A stretch of 64,000 nucleotides of DNA from positions 434,001 through 498,000 of the forward strand of contig JAWHQI010000272.1 of the NCBI GenBank assembly GCA_033032865.1, written 5' to 3'. The position numbers and the translations under genes were made by a program. The notes beneath the pieces are model-generated. The model was not told the origin of the DNA. It searched no databases and was given only the letters and a program-made list of their open reading frames with translations. This DNA is from Dactylorhiza incarnata (Eukaryota > Streptophyta > Magnoliopsida > Asparagales > Orchidaceae). Below, piece by piece: positions 12,609 through 24,496 of the stretch (positions are counted from its first letter, which is position 1; each line of letters begins with the position of its first letter).

Positions 12609-12624
12609 CCCCGGCAACGGAGCC
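12609..12624 (-). other. primer-binding site of E (Asp type)
   Basis: On the minus strand GGCTCCGTTGCCGGGG, one base from GGCGCCGTTGCCGGGG, the tRNA-Asp-type site common in plant gypsy elements and LARDs. It lies 7 nt inside the 5' LTR. Confidence 0.8.
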
Positions 12625-12631
12625 TAAAACT

Positions 12632-13710
12632 TGATATAAAAATTAAAACTTTTGGATTATATGAATTTGAGATATTTGTTTTGTTGTTGATGTTCTCCAA
12701 TTCTATATCCGATGAAGGCAAGCGTAGCTTATCGTTTATAGTATATGATACTAAAGAAAATATCAAGGTCGTAGTAAACACGGGTTTGTCCGGTACTTCT
12801 ACTTCGAGAAAGCTAACTATTATTTTATCGGAGAAAGAGCGAAAGAGTTAATAATTAAAACTAGTTAAAAGAGAACTAAAAGAAATAAGGAAGAAAAACA
12901 AAACAAAACTTGATTTAAAACTAGCTTTGAAATGAAAGAGAAAGAATAATATTATCATTCTTCTCTATGCCTTGACCATGGAGATTCTTAGCTTATGAAA
13001 GCGCCTCTCTCGAGGAATACGCCCACCTGAGATTAAGTTGATCGGCTGGACACTCGTCCTATAACTGAAATGTCTAATACTCGCTTTAACGAGGTGAATC
13101 CCACTATAGGATTTGACTCCTATCTAGAAGATTTACGTCATCCTCTCTCGAGGGGTGCGTGCAACTCTTTTTATTCTCGAGTGATCAATTCGTACGCACT
13201 AGCCTCTCAGCTAACTAGAATACGAAAACAAATACCGAAATTCATAACCGGCATATGAACTCGATATCGTTATTTTTCGAGAATAAATCAAAAGAGAGAG
13301 GAAACGATAATAATGTAAAGATATAATTTTGAATCAAAGCTTTCTAAAATCAAGAACAAGTAAATATTTGCTAAAGGAAAAATATAGAAAAGAAGAGGAT
13401 TAAGAGGGAAGAAGGAGATTTTGCATAAGTGAAAAAGAGCTTAAAATTTCATTACATATAAAAGAGATTACACAAATTGAAAACTAAGTTACATTGCATG
13501 GAAATAAACCTAGATTATCTTGCATGCAATAAAGAAGAACAAAAATATAACTAAGCTTAAGAAAAAGAAATTACATTAATTAAAAACTAAACATAAACAT
13601 GAAAATAAAGAAAATCTATACAAGAACAGCCCAGTTGGGCAGGAGGCAGGAGGAGGAATTGTTGGATATGAGCTCCTAAATTTATAGGAAAAATTTTCCA
13701 AGTTACACGT
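12632..13710 (-). repeat. 5' LTR of E, first part
   Basis: Starts TGATATAAAA like the 3' LTR and follows it closely to the TATA region (13679-13686). It is cut at 13710 by insertion of element F and resumes at 20047. Confidence 0.9.
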
Positions 13711-15264
13711 TGATGCGCAAATCTTAGCACACCGCTATAAGCGGTAGTGAAACTGCGGCACGAAACGGCAGTGTACCGATCGTTCAAGTAATATAAAACG
13801 AGGAGCAAATCCCCGAGTATCGATCTCGAAGGAACACAGTAAGGTGGAGTTAACTTTCGAGGAAGGACTTGAGATTGAAGTCCTTTATGTCGGATGGGAT
13901 GCGGAAACGAGGTGATTTGGCTTTTGGAAAATAAAAGAAAACAACTACAACTACTCCTATGCAATGCCGCTATGCAATGCTTCGCTTGGCGGGATGGATA
14001 CTAGGCAGGCCTTGAGAGCGCTGCTTCGAAAGTGCGGATGGACGAGTAGTCTTACGGAATGAGGGTCGCAAGCACCTCGTCGAAAAGCATGCCACTAGCA
14101 ATTGCTAGTGCGGCACACGAACGTGACATCAAAATGGAAAATGGATGGCGGCGCACCTCATACACACATATAAACGAAAAGATACATTCAAATAGACATG
14201 AAATAACTTTATAAAACAAGGTCTATAATGCTCATCATCAAATAATAAAGGATCTAACTATTACAACACAAAATACAAAGAAAGAGAAAGTAAGGAATCG
14301 ACCGAATCCGAAGTCTTGTTGAGGGTTCACGGTTGGAATCGTTGGGTTGTCAATCCGTGTCCAAGCTCGGTCCTCGACTGCGTCCGGGGTAGAGAAGGCT
14401 GTCACTACCCTCCAATGGCCTGTCTTCTTCGTGTCACGATTCAGCACACAACCTAGCTTCCTTCTCTTTGAATGATGGTGGATGAAGAGCTGGATCCTTC
14501 TCCTTGAAGCTTAAGGATGATGGAGGAGGCCTAGGGCCAAGCCCTGATGGAGTGGTGGAAGGGGTACGGAGCTGGAACTCCTTTTGCGGCAGAAAAAGCG
14601 GAACAAAGTACGATCCCCCGACTAGGGCAGAGAACTGCGCTTTTATAGAAAAGAGTCAGAAAAATGGTCGCGCACGGTCGAACGCACGACCGTGCGTAGA
14701 CTGTGCGATATTAATTATAAAGACAGCGCAGAAAGACGACCTGGACCGCCGTGCGATTTACTCACGCATGGGCAGATCCGCCCGTGCGTCAAAACGCACG
14801 GGTAAATTCAGAAAAGGGGAAAAACAAGGCCAAACAGGGAGAGCGTGCGATTATTTCACGCATGGGCGCTGCCCGTGCGCAGAGACGCACGATTAATGAC
14901 AGATCATCAGTTTCCTCCTCAGCAAAGGGCACACGACCGCAACCGACCGTGCGCCAACATAACGCACGACTGTGCGATATGCACAGACATGAACTTAGGC
15001 TGAAACTGATGAAATGTCCACCTGTATTAACCACAACTAAGCTGGGAATACCCTTCCAGCACAGGAAATAAAGCACAAAAAGACTGAGGAGCAATCTGTG
15101 CTTACCTTCAACACTAAAACAAGCAAACACACACCACTACGGGCCTATAAGTGCACTTAGCAAGGAATAACAATTATGAACTAAAACATGCCTAAAGTGA
15201 AGTGCAAAGATTAGAAATACGGCCCAGATGAGCCCATAAATGTATATATAAAGGGGACTCATCA
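13711..15264 (-). repeat. 3' LTR of F
   Basis: LTR of 1554 bp, TGATGCGC ... GACTCATCA. The minus TATA box (CTATAAAAG) is at about 14641-14648. Directly upstream in U3, 14660-14985, is an array of CGCACGG/CCGTGCG units, including a hairpin with perfect 9-bp arms (GCACGGTCG/CGACCGTGC) at 14672-14695. Confidence 0.92.
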
Positions 15265-17282
15265 CACCCCCAGACTGACCTGTTTGCGCGTCCCGAGCAA
15301 ACCATCTCTTACACGGACAAGAAAAACATAAGCTGACATAGAAATTGTAACGCGGGGTACAATGCGAAGTTGCATGCTCATACGCGTAGAAATACAGTAG
15401 ACAAAATTCCTAATTATACATATTAGTTTATACTTTTCTAGGGGCATATTTATATATTACATTTACTCAAAAAGTGAATCACCGTGAATCATAAGGTCGT
15501 ACATAGGAAGAAAGTAAACTGAACGCTGAGGTGAGCATTGCCAAAGATCGGGTCTCGAGACAACCTCCATTGAAATCCATCAATGTCGGTGACCATAAGC
15601 TTGCCCGTTCGCACTTCCTCCACGACACAGGTTCGACTCAAATGCGTGAATCAATAGGACTTAGGTTTTAGATGAGGCTTGGGTTTAGGTGAGGTATACA
15701 ATGATAAAAACGACGGCTCAAGCACAAAACCCAAATGAGCTAGCACAGAAAACTATCCTCAAGCACCACAAAAAGACACATGGGTACACCACACCCCCAG
15801 ACTTGGACTTGACTACATGGGTGTGTGCCCCGCCTACTCTCAATCATAAATTTATACAAAAAGATTTTTCACTTAAGCTCATCTCTTTTTCTTTTCTTCT
15901 CACTCTTTTTTCTTCTTTTTCTTATTTTCTTTTTCTTTTCTTTTCTTTTCTTTCCAAAACATATTCAGCAAAATGAGCGATGAAGCGCATCCATATTTTC
16001 ACAAAAATATCACAACATCAACACCCCAATCATGAAAATAATAAACAACTAAAACTCAAATTTGGGTGTGCGACTAGGATTGGCTTTTAGGCTTTGGTGA
16101 GATAAAATTGGGGCTGAATCAAAGAAAGGGTAGGCACAATTGGGCTAACGAGGATAAGATGATAGGAATGGCTCAAAAGCTCAACCGGGCCAAAATGATG
16201 GCCTATATCACATTCACGCAATTGACTAACCATATACCCATGCTTCAAAAGTCGCTTGGGGCAAGTTCTTAGCCACCGAGAAAGATAATCCTTTCTCCCG
16301 ACTTGGGCAATACAAGGCTAACAAACGTCTACACACATTCCTATGCTACCGTTTGATTCACACCGGATTCACCAATTTTTGAGTAAAGTAAATAATATCT
16401 ACGCAAATAGAAAGATATAAAGTAAAAGCATAAAAAGAAATTGAATTTACACAAATTTCTATGCGAGACATGAGCACTTAACTAGGAGCACTCCAGGAGC
16501 CAACGTTTTACTCCGCCTCATAATCCTAAGCCAGCACAATGATTTTTCAAATCACACGAAGAGACAAATTCGACTCACTACGTGCTAACGGATAAGTGCG
16601 CGCTCATGTGGGTGTTGTGGTGTGCAATGAGCAATACTAAATAAATGAAATAGAAGTACTTCTAGCATGCAGTGCAATAGTGCACGTGAGCGGGTAAACA
16701 AAACTACACTCCCCCAGACTTAAACTAAACAATCTAATGCAAAATATGACTATAAAATTCAGAATAAAGCTAGGGAAAGAGAGTACCAGATGCTCAGCAA
16801 GTGAGCATACCAGAAGATTGGCATTTAAATCTAGACCTAGCTGCAGCATCCATCCAGAAGAACACCTGCAGGGATCAGCTCCGCAAAAACAAAAGAAAAT
16901 ATACAAACTAAAATAAAGTAAAACTAACTAAACAAACTAGATAAACTGAAATTGCAAGAAAAGTAAGATAACTACTGGGGTTATTGTCATCCCAGCACGA
17001 CTTATTCAGGAAGGCGAGGGTCTTAGCTAATGGGAGTATGGAAAGAGAAGTGGACATGCAACTGTTCTAATTCCCGTGTCGGTAGCGGGTACCGATACGG
17101 CGACAGAACAGTTACTCCCCTACCTAAATAATAATACCTGCTTAACACAGGTAGAGGAAATAGGAAGTAAGAAGAGGAGGAAGGATGGTCCTCACTCGTC
17201 TCACCACAAAATAAATCCTTGCCCAGCAAGGTGTCGTCTTCAGGGAGGCGGCAGGAGGAGAAGGCAATGAATGAGGCTTCCT
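15265..17282 (-). other. non-coding 3' half of F
   Basis: No convincing gene on either strand. Notable items are a pyrimidine-only tract around 15880-15956 and polypurine-tract-like strings (CACCCCCAGACT or close) at 15264, about 15790 and about 16710. Short open frames such as 15689-15976 are low-complexity. Confidence 0.7.
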
Positions 17283-18263
17283 CTATGGAGGGGGATCAAC
17301 CTCCTCACATGAGAGGATACACTCATCATTGACTTGAGCGGAATGCTCCAAGTCCTCCGGAAGTACCTGTGAAGACTCAATCTGCACAGGCTTAGATAGA
17401 GAAAGGGGATCAAGAAATAAACAAGAAGAAGAACATGAATAAAAATCAATCGGGGAAGTGATCCCGGTCTCACTCCCATCATGTTGGGGAAGTAAAATAA
17501 TGTTTGCATTGTCATTAATGCTACAAGGTTCGGCGGGATCAACCGTAGCCATGCCAAAGATTTGGACTTCCTCCACCGGTGCTGAGGAAAGCTCCTCTTC
17601 ACCTAGAAGGTTGTCCTCCTCCATAGGAGCAGGCATAACACATTGATCGCCAGCCTCATCCTGAGACACATCCTCAACAATGTCGTCAGAGATGAATGTA
17701 GTGTGCACAACACGGGGAGGACTAGTGCTTGGAAAAAAATCAAGCACCGATTCCTCACAAAGAATCGAATCTATGCTTGGTGATATATGTACAGGGGAGA
17801 TGGGCTCAGTCGTGTCAGATCCTAGATCAGCCACACATCTGGTGACTGTGTCCACATCATACCCTTCGAAACTTGAAGGTGAAATGGACACATAACCGGA
17901 TGTTGAAGGTGTGCTGCCAGAAGTAGGAGTCGGGACGATCCGGATATCCGGCTCGTCATCCTCGTCCATTTGGCGAAGGAAAGCAGCACAATCCTTCAAG
18001 GCATGATCCATGCTCCGACAAAACAAGCACTATTTTGCATTTTTCTTCGGCTCAAATTGAACCGGAGATGAATGCAAAAAGAAAATGTGCTGAGCGGACG
18101 AGCAGTCGTAGGACTTGCGCACACCATATGGAGTACCAGACGAATTCGGTGCTCCATGTACTAGGCGTTGAGTGCTAGGGTTACTATCTCCCTTTGGACA
18201 TCTATCTCTAGCATGAGATATATCTCCACAAAAGCGGCAACGAATATTAAACGAAGCCCACAT
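17283..18263 (-). pseudogene. tandem CCHC zinc-knuckle ORF of F, one amber stop
   Basis: One minus-strand frame of 326 codons plus stop, with ATG at 18261-18263 about 200 nt inside the PBS and a single internal TAG at 18027-18029. Before the TAG lies a CCHC knuckle, CRFCGDISHARDRC. Immediately after it lies a second, CLFCRSMDHALKDC. Both fit C-x2-C-x4-H-x4-C, the nucleic-acid-binding motif of Gag nucleocapsid. The rest is Asp/Glu/Ser/Pro-rich and acidic, with no protease or capsid domain that I recognise. Position after the PBS suggests a gag-like product that could bind the element's RNA; that role is inferred. The TAG may be a decayed codon or a read-through site. Confidence 0.75.
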
Positions 18264-18456
18264 AATGTGAAGATAACAAGATTCAAATGGAAAATACTAT
18301 TGTGCAAAATACTACACCTAACAAAAATTTACTAGAGCAACCTAATTATAAACAGTAAAATAGAATAAGAAGAAATAAAACAAAAAGAATGCAATACACA
18401 AAGGAAGGGCTTTAATCTCAGATTCTCCCTCTCCAGAAAACTCACACGACTGTGTT

Positions 18457-18473
18457 CCCCGACAACGGCGCCA
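18457..18473 (-). other. primer-binding site of F (Asp type)
   Basis: Minus strand TGGCGCCGTTGTCGGGG, 6 nt from the LTR edge, one base from the common tRNA-Asp site. Confidence 0.85.
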
Positions 18474-18479
18474 AAAACT

Positions 18480-20041
18480 TAATGCGCAAATCTTAGCACA
18501 CCATTATAGGCGGTAGCGAGACTGCGACACGAAATGGTAGTTTACCGATCGTTCAAGTAATATAAAACGAGGAGCAAATCTCCGAGTATTGATCTCGAAG
18601 GAACACAGTAAGGTGGAGTTAACTTTTGAGGAAGGACTTGAGATTGAAGTACTTTATGTCGGATGGGATGCGGAAACTGGGTGATTTGGCTTTTGGAAAA
18701 TAAAAGAAAACAACTACAACTACTCCTATGCAATGCCGCTATGCAATGCTTCGCTTGGCGGGATGGAGACTAGGCAGGCCTTGAGCGCGCTGCTTCGAAA
18801 GGGCGGATGGACGAGTAGTCTTACGGAATGAGGGTCGCAATCACCTCGTCGACAAGCACGCCACTAGCAATTGCTAGTGCGGCACACGAACGTGACGGCG
18901 GAATGGAAAATGGATGGCGGCGTACCTCATACACACATATAAACGAAAAGATACATTCACATAGACATGAAATAACTTTATAAAACAAGGTCTATAGTGC
19001 TCATCATCAAATAATAAAGGATCTAACTATTACAACACAAAATACAAAGAAAGAAAAGTAAGGAATCGACCGAATCCGAAGTCTTGTTGATGGTTCACGG
19101 TTGGAATCGCTGGGTTGTCAATCCACGTCCAAGCTCGGTCCTCGACTGCGTCCGGGGTAGAGAAGGATGTTACTACCCTCCAATGGCCCGTCTTCTTCGT
19201 GTCACGATTCAGCACACAACCTAGCTTCCTTCTCTTTGAATGATGGTGGATGAAGAGTTGGATCCTTCTCCTTGAAGCTTAAGGATGATGGAGGAGGCCT
19301 AGGGCCAAGCCCTGATGGAGTGGTGGAAGGGGTACGGAGCTGGAACTCCTTTTGCGGCGGAAAAAGCGGAACAAAGTACGATCCCCCGACTAGGGCAGAG
19401 AACTGCGCTCTTATAGAAAAGAGTCAGAAAAATGGTCGCGCACGGTCGAACGCATGACCGTGCGTAGACCGTGCGATATTAATTATAAAGACAGCGCAGG
19501 AAGATGACCTAGACCTCCCCTGCGATTTACTCACGCACGGGCAGATCCGCCCGTGCTTCAAAACGCACGGGTAAATTCAGAAAAGGGGAAAAACAAGGCC
19601 AAATAGGGAGAGCGTGCGATTCCTTCACGCACGGGCGCTGCCCGTGCACAGAGACGTATGATTAACGACATATCATCTGTTTCCTCCTCAGTAAAGGGCG
19701 CACGACCGCAACCGACTGTGTGCCAACATAACGCACGACCGTGCGATATGCAAAGACATGAACTTAGGCTGAAACTGATGAAATGTCCACCTGCATTAAC
19801 CACAACTAAGCTGGGAATACCCTTCCAGCACAGGAAATAAAGCACAAAAAGACTGAGGAGCACGCTGTGCTTACCCTCAATAGTAAAACAAGCAAACACA
19901 CACCACTACGGGCCTATAAGTGCACTTAGCAAGGAATAACAATTATGAACTAAAACATGCCTAAAGTGAAGTGCAAAGATTAGAAATACGGCCTAGATGA
20001 GCCCATAAATATATATATATATATATATATGGGACTCATCA
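18480..20041 (-). repeat. 5' LTR of F
   Basis: LTR of 1562 bp, near-identical to 13711-15264. The first bases are TAATG instead of TGATG (G to A). It carries the CGCACGG array at about 19436-19745, where one arm of the 9-bp hairpin has a substitution. A (TA)n run near 20010-20030 is longer than in the sister LTR. Confidence 0.9.
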
Positions 20042-20046
20042 CACGC

Positions 20047-20795
20047 CCTCGGTCACGGGCGTGACCTAGGGCGTGTAATCACTGATTTGCATGGCTGGGA
20101 TAGTGGCGTGGGCTTTGCGTGATGGCGGGAGAAAGTTGAGCATTACACGCCTGTGACATGTAGTTCATGGACATGTACCTGGGTGGCTGTATTGAGTACA
20201 ACATGGGTTTGAATTAGGTGCGGCAGCGAGCAGAGATCACGCGGGAATGTCACGTGCGTGACCACTGGGTCACGGGCATGACTACTGGGTCACGGGCGTG
20301 ACTTGTGCGGCAATATTGGATTCGATGACTGACTTGTCCATGTGAAAAGCTTGAAAATTAGCTTTAAAATTACACGCCCTTGGTCACGGGCATGACCGAG
20401 GGCATGACCTGGGTCAACTTCTTGATGACAGCTCCTCTTCTCGACGACATCGCTGGGAGCACCTTTTTATGTTTACACGCCCTTGGTCACGGGCGTGACC
20501 ATGGGTCACGGGCTTGACCGAGGGCATGACTTGCTGTGGACTAGCTCAAAATGCGCGGGATCAACTCTGGACTGAAATTAAGGTTACACGCCCTTGGTCA
20601 CGGGCGTGACCTAGGGCGTGTTCTGTCAATTTTTAGCAAAAGTTCCAGAAAATCTGCAAAACAAAAATACAACTATATTTAGAACAGAAATTATAAAAGA
20701 AGTGATTTTTAACTAAAATATAAATAATATTTACAATTTTATATTAAACTTAACCTAAATACTATAATTAAAATATGCTATAATACTACTCATCA
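20047..20795 (-). repeat. 5' LTR of E, second part
   Basis: Continuation of the LTR interrupted at 13710. It begins inside the GGTCACGGGCGTGACC array and ends ACTCATCA at 20795. Relative to the 3' LTR it has extra array units near 20281-20302 and 20395-20410. Confidence 0.9.
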
Positions 20796-20800
20796 CCACC

Positions 20801-21803
20801 CGGAGGGTTGAACTAACCCTGTCCTCCCTGAATGTCCCGCCCTCCTGGAAGGGTCCTTCGCCCTGGGCAAACCCTCTTTCCTGGCCCAGAGGATGCCCTC
20901 CCTGCGGCCTCTAGACTGGCCAATTTAATGGCGACTAAAACCTCCACCATGGCTCCTGCTCTCCGGGGGCCCATGGAACCCTTTCCTCCCTGACTCTTCC
21001 TTTCTTCTCATCTCCTACTATTGAGATCCTCCTGCTCCTTCACCTCACTTCCTGTCAACGTGGACAACTTTGTCACAAACCCAGGATTCGAGGCCTCGCT
21101 CTCGACCTGCCTCCCCGCTCGATCAATAAGCTCCTCGAAAGATAGAGTGGGATCCTTGTCAAGCTCTATCCTGAACAACCATTGATGTAGCCCAATGGTG
21201 AGGGAAAGCTTCAAAGTATGCCATGGCACATCCTGGATCAGGAGAATCACCTCCTGGAAGCTATTCACATAGCTCCCCAATGACTCCTCCTCCCCTTGAT
21301 TGATCAGAAAGAGAGACTCCACCCCCTTTCTCCCTTTCTTGGATGTGGAGAATCGCAGCAAAAAATTCCAACGCAGGTCCTCAAAGCTGTAGATGGTCCC
21401 TTAGGTAGTTGGTGGAACCAATCTCTATCATTTTTATGGAAGGTGATGGAGAAGAAATGACACTTTAAGGCGTCTGTCATCTGCCTGATAGAGATGCTGG
21501 ACATGGTCATCCTTAACCGTATAGTAGTACATGACGGGCTTCTTGAATCCCTTTAAAATTGGAGCTGAGAGGATCAGCTCGCAGAATGGGCTCCCTGAAT
21601 TTGCCTGGCAAGTCGGGGGGACTCATGCGGGTTCTGCACCCGAGTTGCGAGTACTCAGCAGGCTGGTTAAAATAACTCACGCGCGAAGCTCCTGCTCGTC
21701 TTCCCCTATAATCACTTCCTTCCTGGCGCCTCCCCGCCCAAGTCTTATGAGGCGAGTATCGGGACCGCAGGGGTTGAGCACTCGCCCGATGGCATGAGGG
21801 CAA
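20801..21803 (-). pseudogene. gypsy gag remnant (G)
   Basis: The frame at 21008-21361 (about 117 codons) reads RFSTSKKGRKGVESLFLINQ and then GEEESLGSYVNSFQE, the signature of the Retrotrans_gag capsid domain. The upstream segment at 21304-21510 is in another frame. Downstream, 20801-21000 continues in Arg/Gly-rich gag sequence that would join the gag-protease piece at 8731 across element E. Frameshifted and inactive. Confidence 0.8.
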
Positions 21804-21972
21804 GGTGTAGGGTCTTTAAGATCAAATTTCTGAATTCGTCAAAGTCGCTCTTCCTAATGTACTCGCCTGAGGGGGCGAGTCTCCTGGGTTGGCCCCTTGC
21901 CCTTCTCTTTCGGCCATGAGACTCACTCAGAATTTTCTGAAAAAGCTATGGTCCATGATCACTGCACCAAAA

Positions 21973-22960
21973 TGTTGAACCTGGAAACTACAGTTCAAAA
22001 GAGTTCAGACCAAAAGGATGTAGCTTGCTCTTACTTCTCCTGAGTGGGAGCACTATGCCCCCTCACTAATAAAAAAGAGTCTCTCTTATGAAGGTGGTTA
22101 ACCTAAATACAAACCCCGTGAGCTGCAGCGTAGAGGACCTGCCACAGACCCAGAAGATCAAGAAGATCTTACCTTCTCAAACTAAAGCTGAGTTGGGCAC
22201 CCTGGAGGACACTTGAGTGCACCAGAATGCCAACATGAAAACCTGGGTAAGTTTAGTGTCGGAGCTCCCACCAACTAGAACCAGCCAAAAAAGAGGAAAA
22301 GTTAAAAGTGTTCCTCTCCAAAGGTGCCCTTGGGGGTCTATTTATATTTTTCTGAAAATGGTATGCGGATAGCGGAATCCCGCTACTAAATGCAGTCCAA
22401 ATTGATCCACGACAGTGGAATCCTGCTGTTTGGAGTGGCTAATGGCAGGACAATGTGGTATTCCCTGAAAAAATAGGCCACAACACCTATAGGCGAGTCC
22501 AAGCTGCTTGAGGCCTGTTCGCCTTGGGGTGGCAAGCAATCTCCTCGAACTGGGGGCGAGTGCAATACCCTTGGTGCACTCTCCCCTTCGACTCGCATGG
22601 GCTTAGTCTCGTCACTTCTTCTTCATGGCTTGATGAGTCCACTCGACAAATACGGGATTGTATAGTGGATACACTGAGTTCCTGGAGACACCAGTATGGC
22701 GCGATCATGAGTGCATCAATTCTAACTAAGGATCCTCCTAGGTATTTGTCTTTCCAAGTTGTAATGCCTTCTTCTGAGCCTTTCTGGTGGAGACGAGATG
22801 TCCTTGGTTTCGCCACAGTTCTGTGCCCTAAGAGCACCACCGTTTAGGGTTTTTGGTTTCGACTAGCAGAAGGAGTGGAGCGAAGCAGGGGAGGAAAAAT
22901 TTTGATTTCCAAAAAGAGAAAGGTGGGCCACCTAGACTTAACGACTATTTAAGTGCGCAC
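21973..22960 (-). repeat. LTR of gypsy G (outer edge uncertain)
   Basis: LTR-like sequence beginning TGTTGAACCTGG. The minus-strand TATA (ATATAAATAG) is at 22338-22347, and GGCGAG/CTCGCC motifs lie just upstream (about 22490-22610). The stretch around the TATA matches the LTR of K near 35140-35165 (cctctccaaaggtgccctt ... tctat). I could not find a matching terminal CA, so the right boundary may lie anywhere from about 22850 to 23260. The PBS between 21803 and 21973 was not recognised. Confidence 0.6.
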
Positions 22961-24250
22961 AAGAGAATAGTGCATTCAGCGCACCAAATTTTTTTCTGTG
23001 GAAAGCAATCGTCTTGTTTGTAAAGGATTTTTAGTCTCCTTTTAAAAGTCTAGTCAGGTAGTTGAGACTCATGTGTCTCAGTTCCTTGAGATTTTTGAGA
23101 CTCATGTGAAAAGGTCTCTATGGTTCCAAGTCTCATGTAAAAAGGCTTCTATATTGGATAAGCAATAGATTTCCACCTGTATGTGGAAGAGTGACAGGCA
23201 TGTGACTCCTCTCCTATGGAAAACTGCGATAGTACCCCGATCATGATAGGCTCGGGGCTCCGCCCTTATCAATTATTTAATGCAGCTTAAAATAAATATA
23301 ATACCAATTAATTAATTAATGCAGAAAGTAACCACTTTTTCAATTTTCGTTAAAAAAATCCTCATCCTGATGCATATATCATCATGCATGTCAAATTAAC
23401 TTTAATAAGGTTAATTAGAAAAATGGTAACTCGTCAAAACTATCGCTGACATGTCTAATGAAAGTCTTCCTCGAAAAGATCGATGATATGCCTAATGACA
23501 ACCTACCATAGTAGGTGTAGGAACTCTACCGAAAACTTATTGGACTTTATGGATTTTCATCATTACTTTTAATTTTGGGATATGGTGTAATTACTTGAAT
23601 GGACATTGTTTTAATTTTTTGAAATAGATTATAATATTTGTAAAACATTATATGTTATAATATATGTACCCCATTATAGTGGGATAAAGGCTTGAGTGTT
23701 GTTATAGATTATAATATATGTTAAGTCATTAAATTAAAAAGTAAGGGTATTTTCGGCATTTTTGAACATTTCACCAAAGGCAACTTTTCCCTTTAATTAT
23801 TATTATTATATATATATATAATTTATTTATTTATATACATATATCTTTATTATATAGTCTAGATTTACTTCATGCACTTCACTTCGTAATATTATTGTTT
23901 GGTTGATGCAGAGATAGTCAGATCGATGGTTGGTATAAATATAGTGATGAAGTACTTTTAAATGTCTTTTTACCCACTCCCCTATCCCTACCCTCCCCCC
24001 TCACCCACCACAAAAAAGATATATATGCTATCACATTACATTATTATTAGATATAGGTTAATCTTTAATGCTTAAAAGCTTAATTAACAAAGGTCAATAG
24101 ACTGAATCATATCCTTAAAACTATCTGTAGAAACTATGTCTCAATCTAAAGATTATGCTTCTATGTTCAGACCTCTTATGTGCGATCATAATAAGTATGC
24201 ACTATATAAATTTAGGATTAGACTTTAGATGAATTTCATTGATAACAATT
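22961..24250. other. AT-rich non-coding stretch
   Basis: Contains a GAGACT/AGTCTC cluster near 23030-23150 that may still be U3 of G, a TAATTAATTAAT run near 23310, and a TA microsatellite near 23806-23822. I see no coding region, LTR edge or RNA gene. It may be old intergenic DNA. Confidence 0.55.
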
Positions 24251-24496
24251 TTGTAGATATTCTCTTTATAATTTTTGTCATTCTTACCTAGCCAGGTGCC
24301 ACCAGAAGAATGAATGTTGAGAAACCCAAACTAGAATAGTCAAAAGTGGTTTAAAAAGCTAGGTAATACGATGTCAAAACCATGAACAAATGAGAATGTC
24401 ATAAATTGCACCTCAATAAAGAAAATTTAGGAGCCCATTGTAGGGATGGTGGAAGGAACCGAAGATATGAGAAAGGACAAGTAGACAGATATTTAT

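Larger units (their letters stand above)
10800..12631 (-). other. non-coding internal region of E
   Basis: AT-rich, with no open frame of note on either strand. It holds the polypurine tract at 10800-10815, an irregular repeat block at 11205-11470, T-rich runs near 11900 and 11945, and the primer-binding site at 12609-12624. It is the cargo-less interior typical of a LARD. Confidence 0.85.
13711..20041 (-). mobile_element. LARD-like element F with zinc-knuckle ORF
   Basis: Complete non-autonomous LTR element in minus orientation, inserted in the 5' LTR of E. LTRs are 13711-15264 and 18480-20041. The Asp-type primer-binding site is at 18457-18473 and the polypurine tract (TCTGGGGGTG) adjoins the 3' LTR at 15265. 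Flanking pentamers cacgt (13706-13710) and cacgc (20042-20046) are a target-site duplication with one change. The 3.2-kb interior has one coding stretch (17283-18263) and no protease, reverse transcriptase or integrase. Confidence 0.92.
9015..20795 (-). mobile_element. LARD E (non-autonomous LTR element)
   Basis: Large retrotransposon derivative in minus orientation with LTRs 9015-10799 (3') and 12632-20795 (5', split by element F). The 1.8-kb internal region has an Asp-type primer-binding site but no coding capacity. A perfect 5-bp target-site duplication, ccacc, is at 9010-9014 and 20796-20800, proving insertion into gypsy G. Without F the element would be about 5.4 kb. It must have been moved by another element's proteins; the PBS type suggests a gypsy partner. 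Confidence 0.92.

Noticed and set aside
13587..13964. 125-codon minus-strand frame, with a sister at 18542-18733
   Set aside because: It spans the junction of the LTRs of E and F or lies within the LTR of F; it is interrupted in the sister LTR and has no known domain.
14504..15130. Several 100-130-codon frames on both strands in the LTR of F, repeated near 19272-19899
   Set aside because: They overlap the CGCACGG array and disagree between the two sister LTRs in frame and length.
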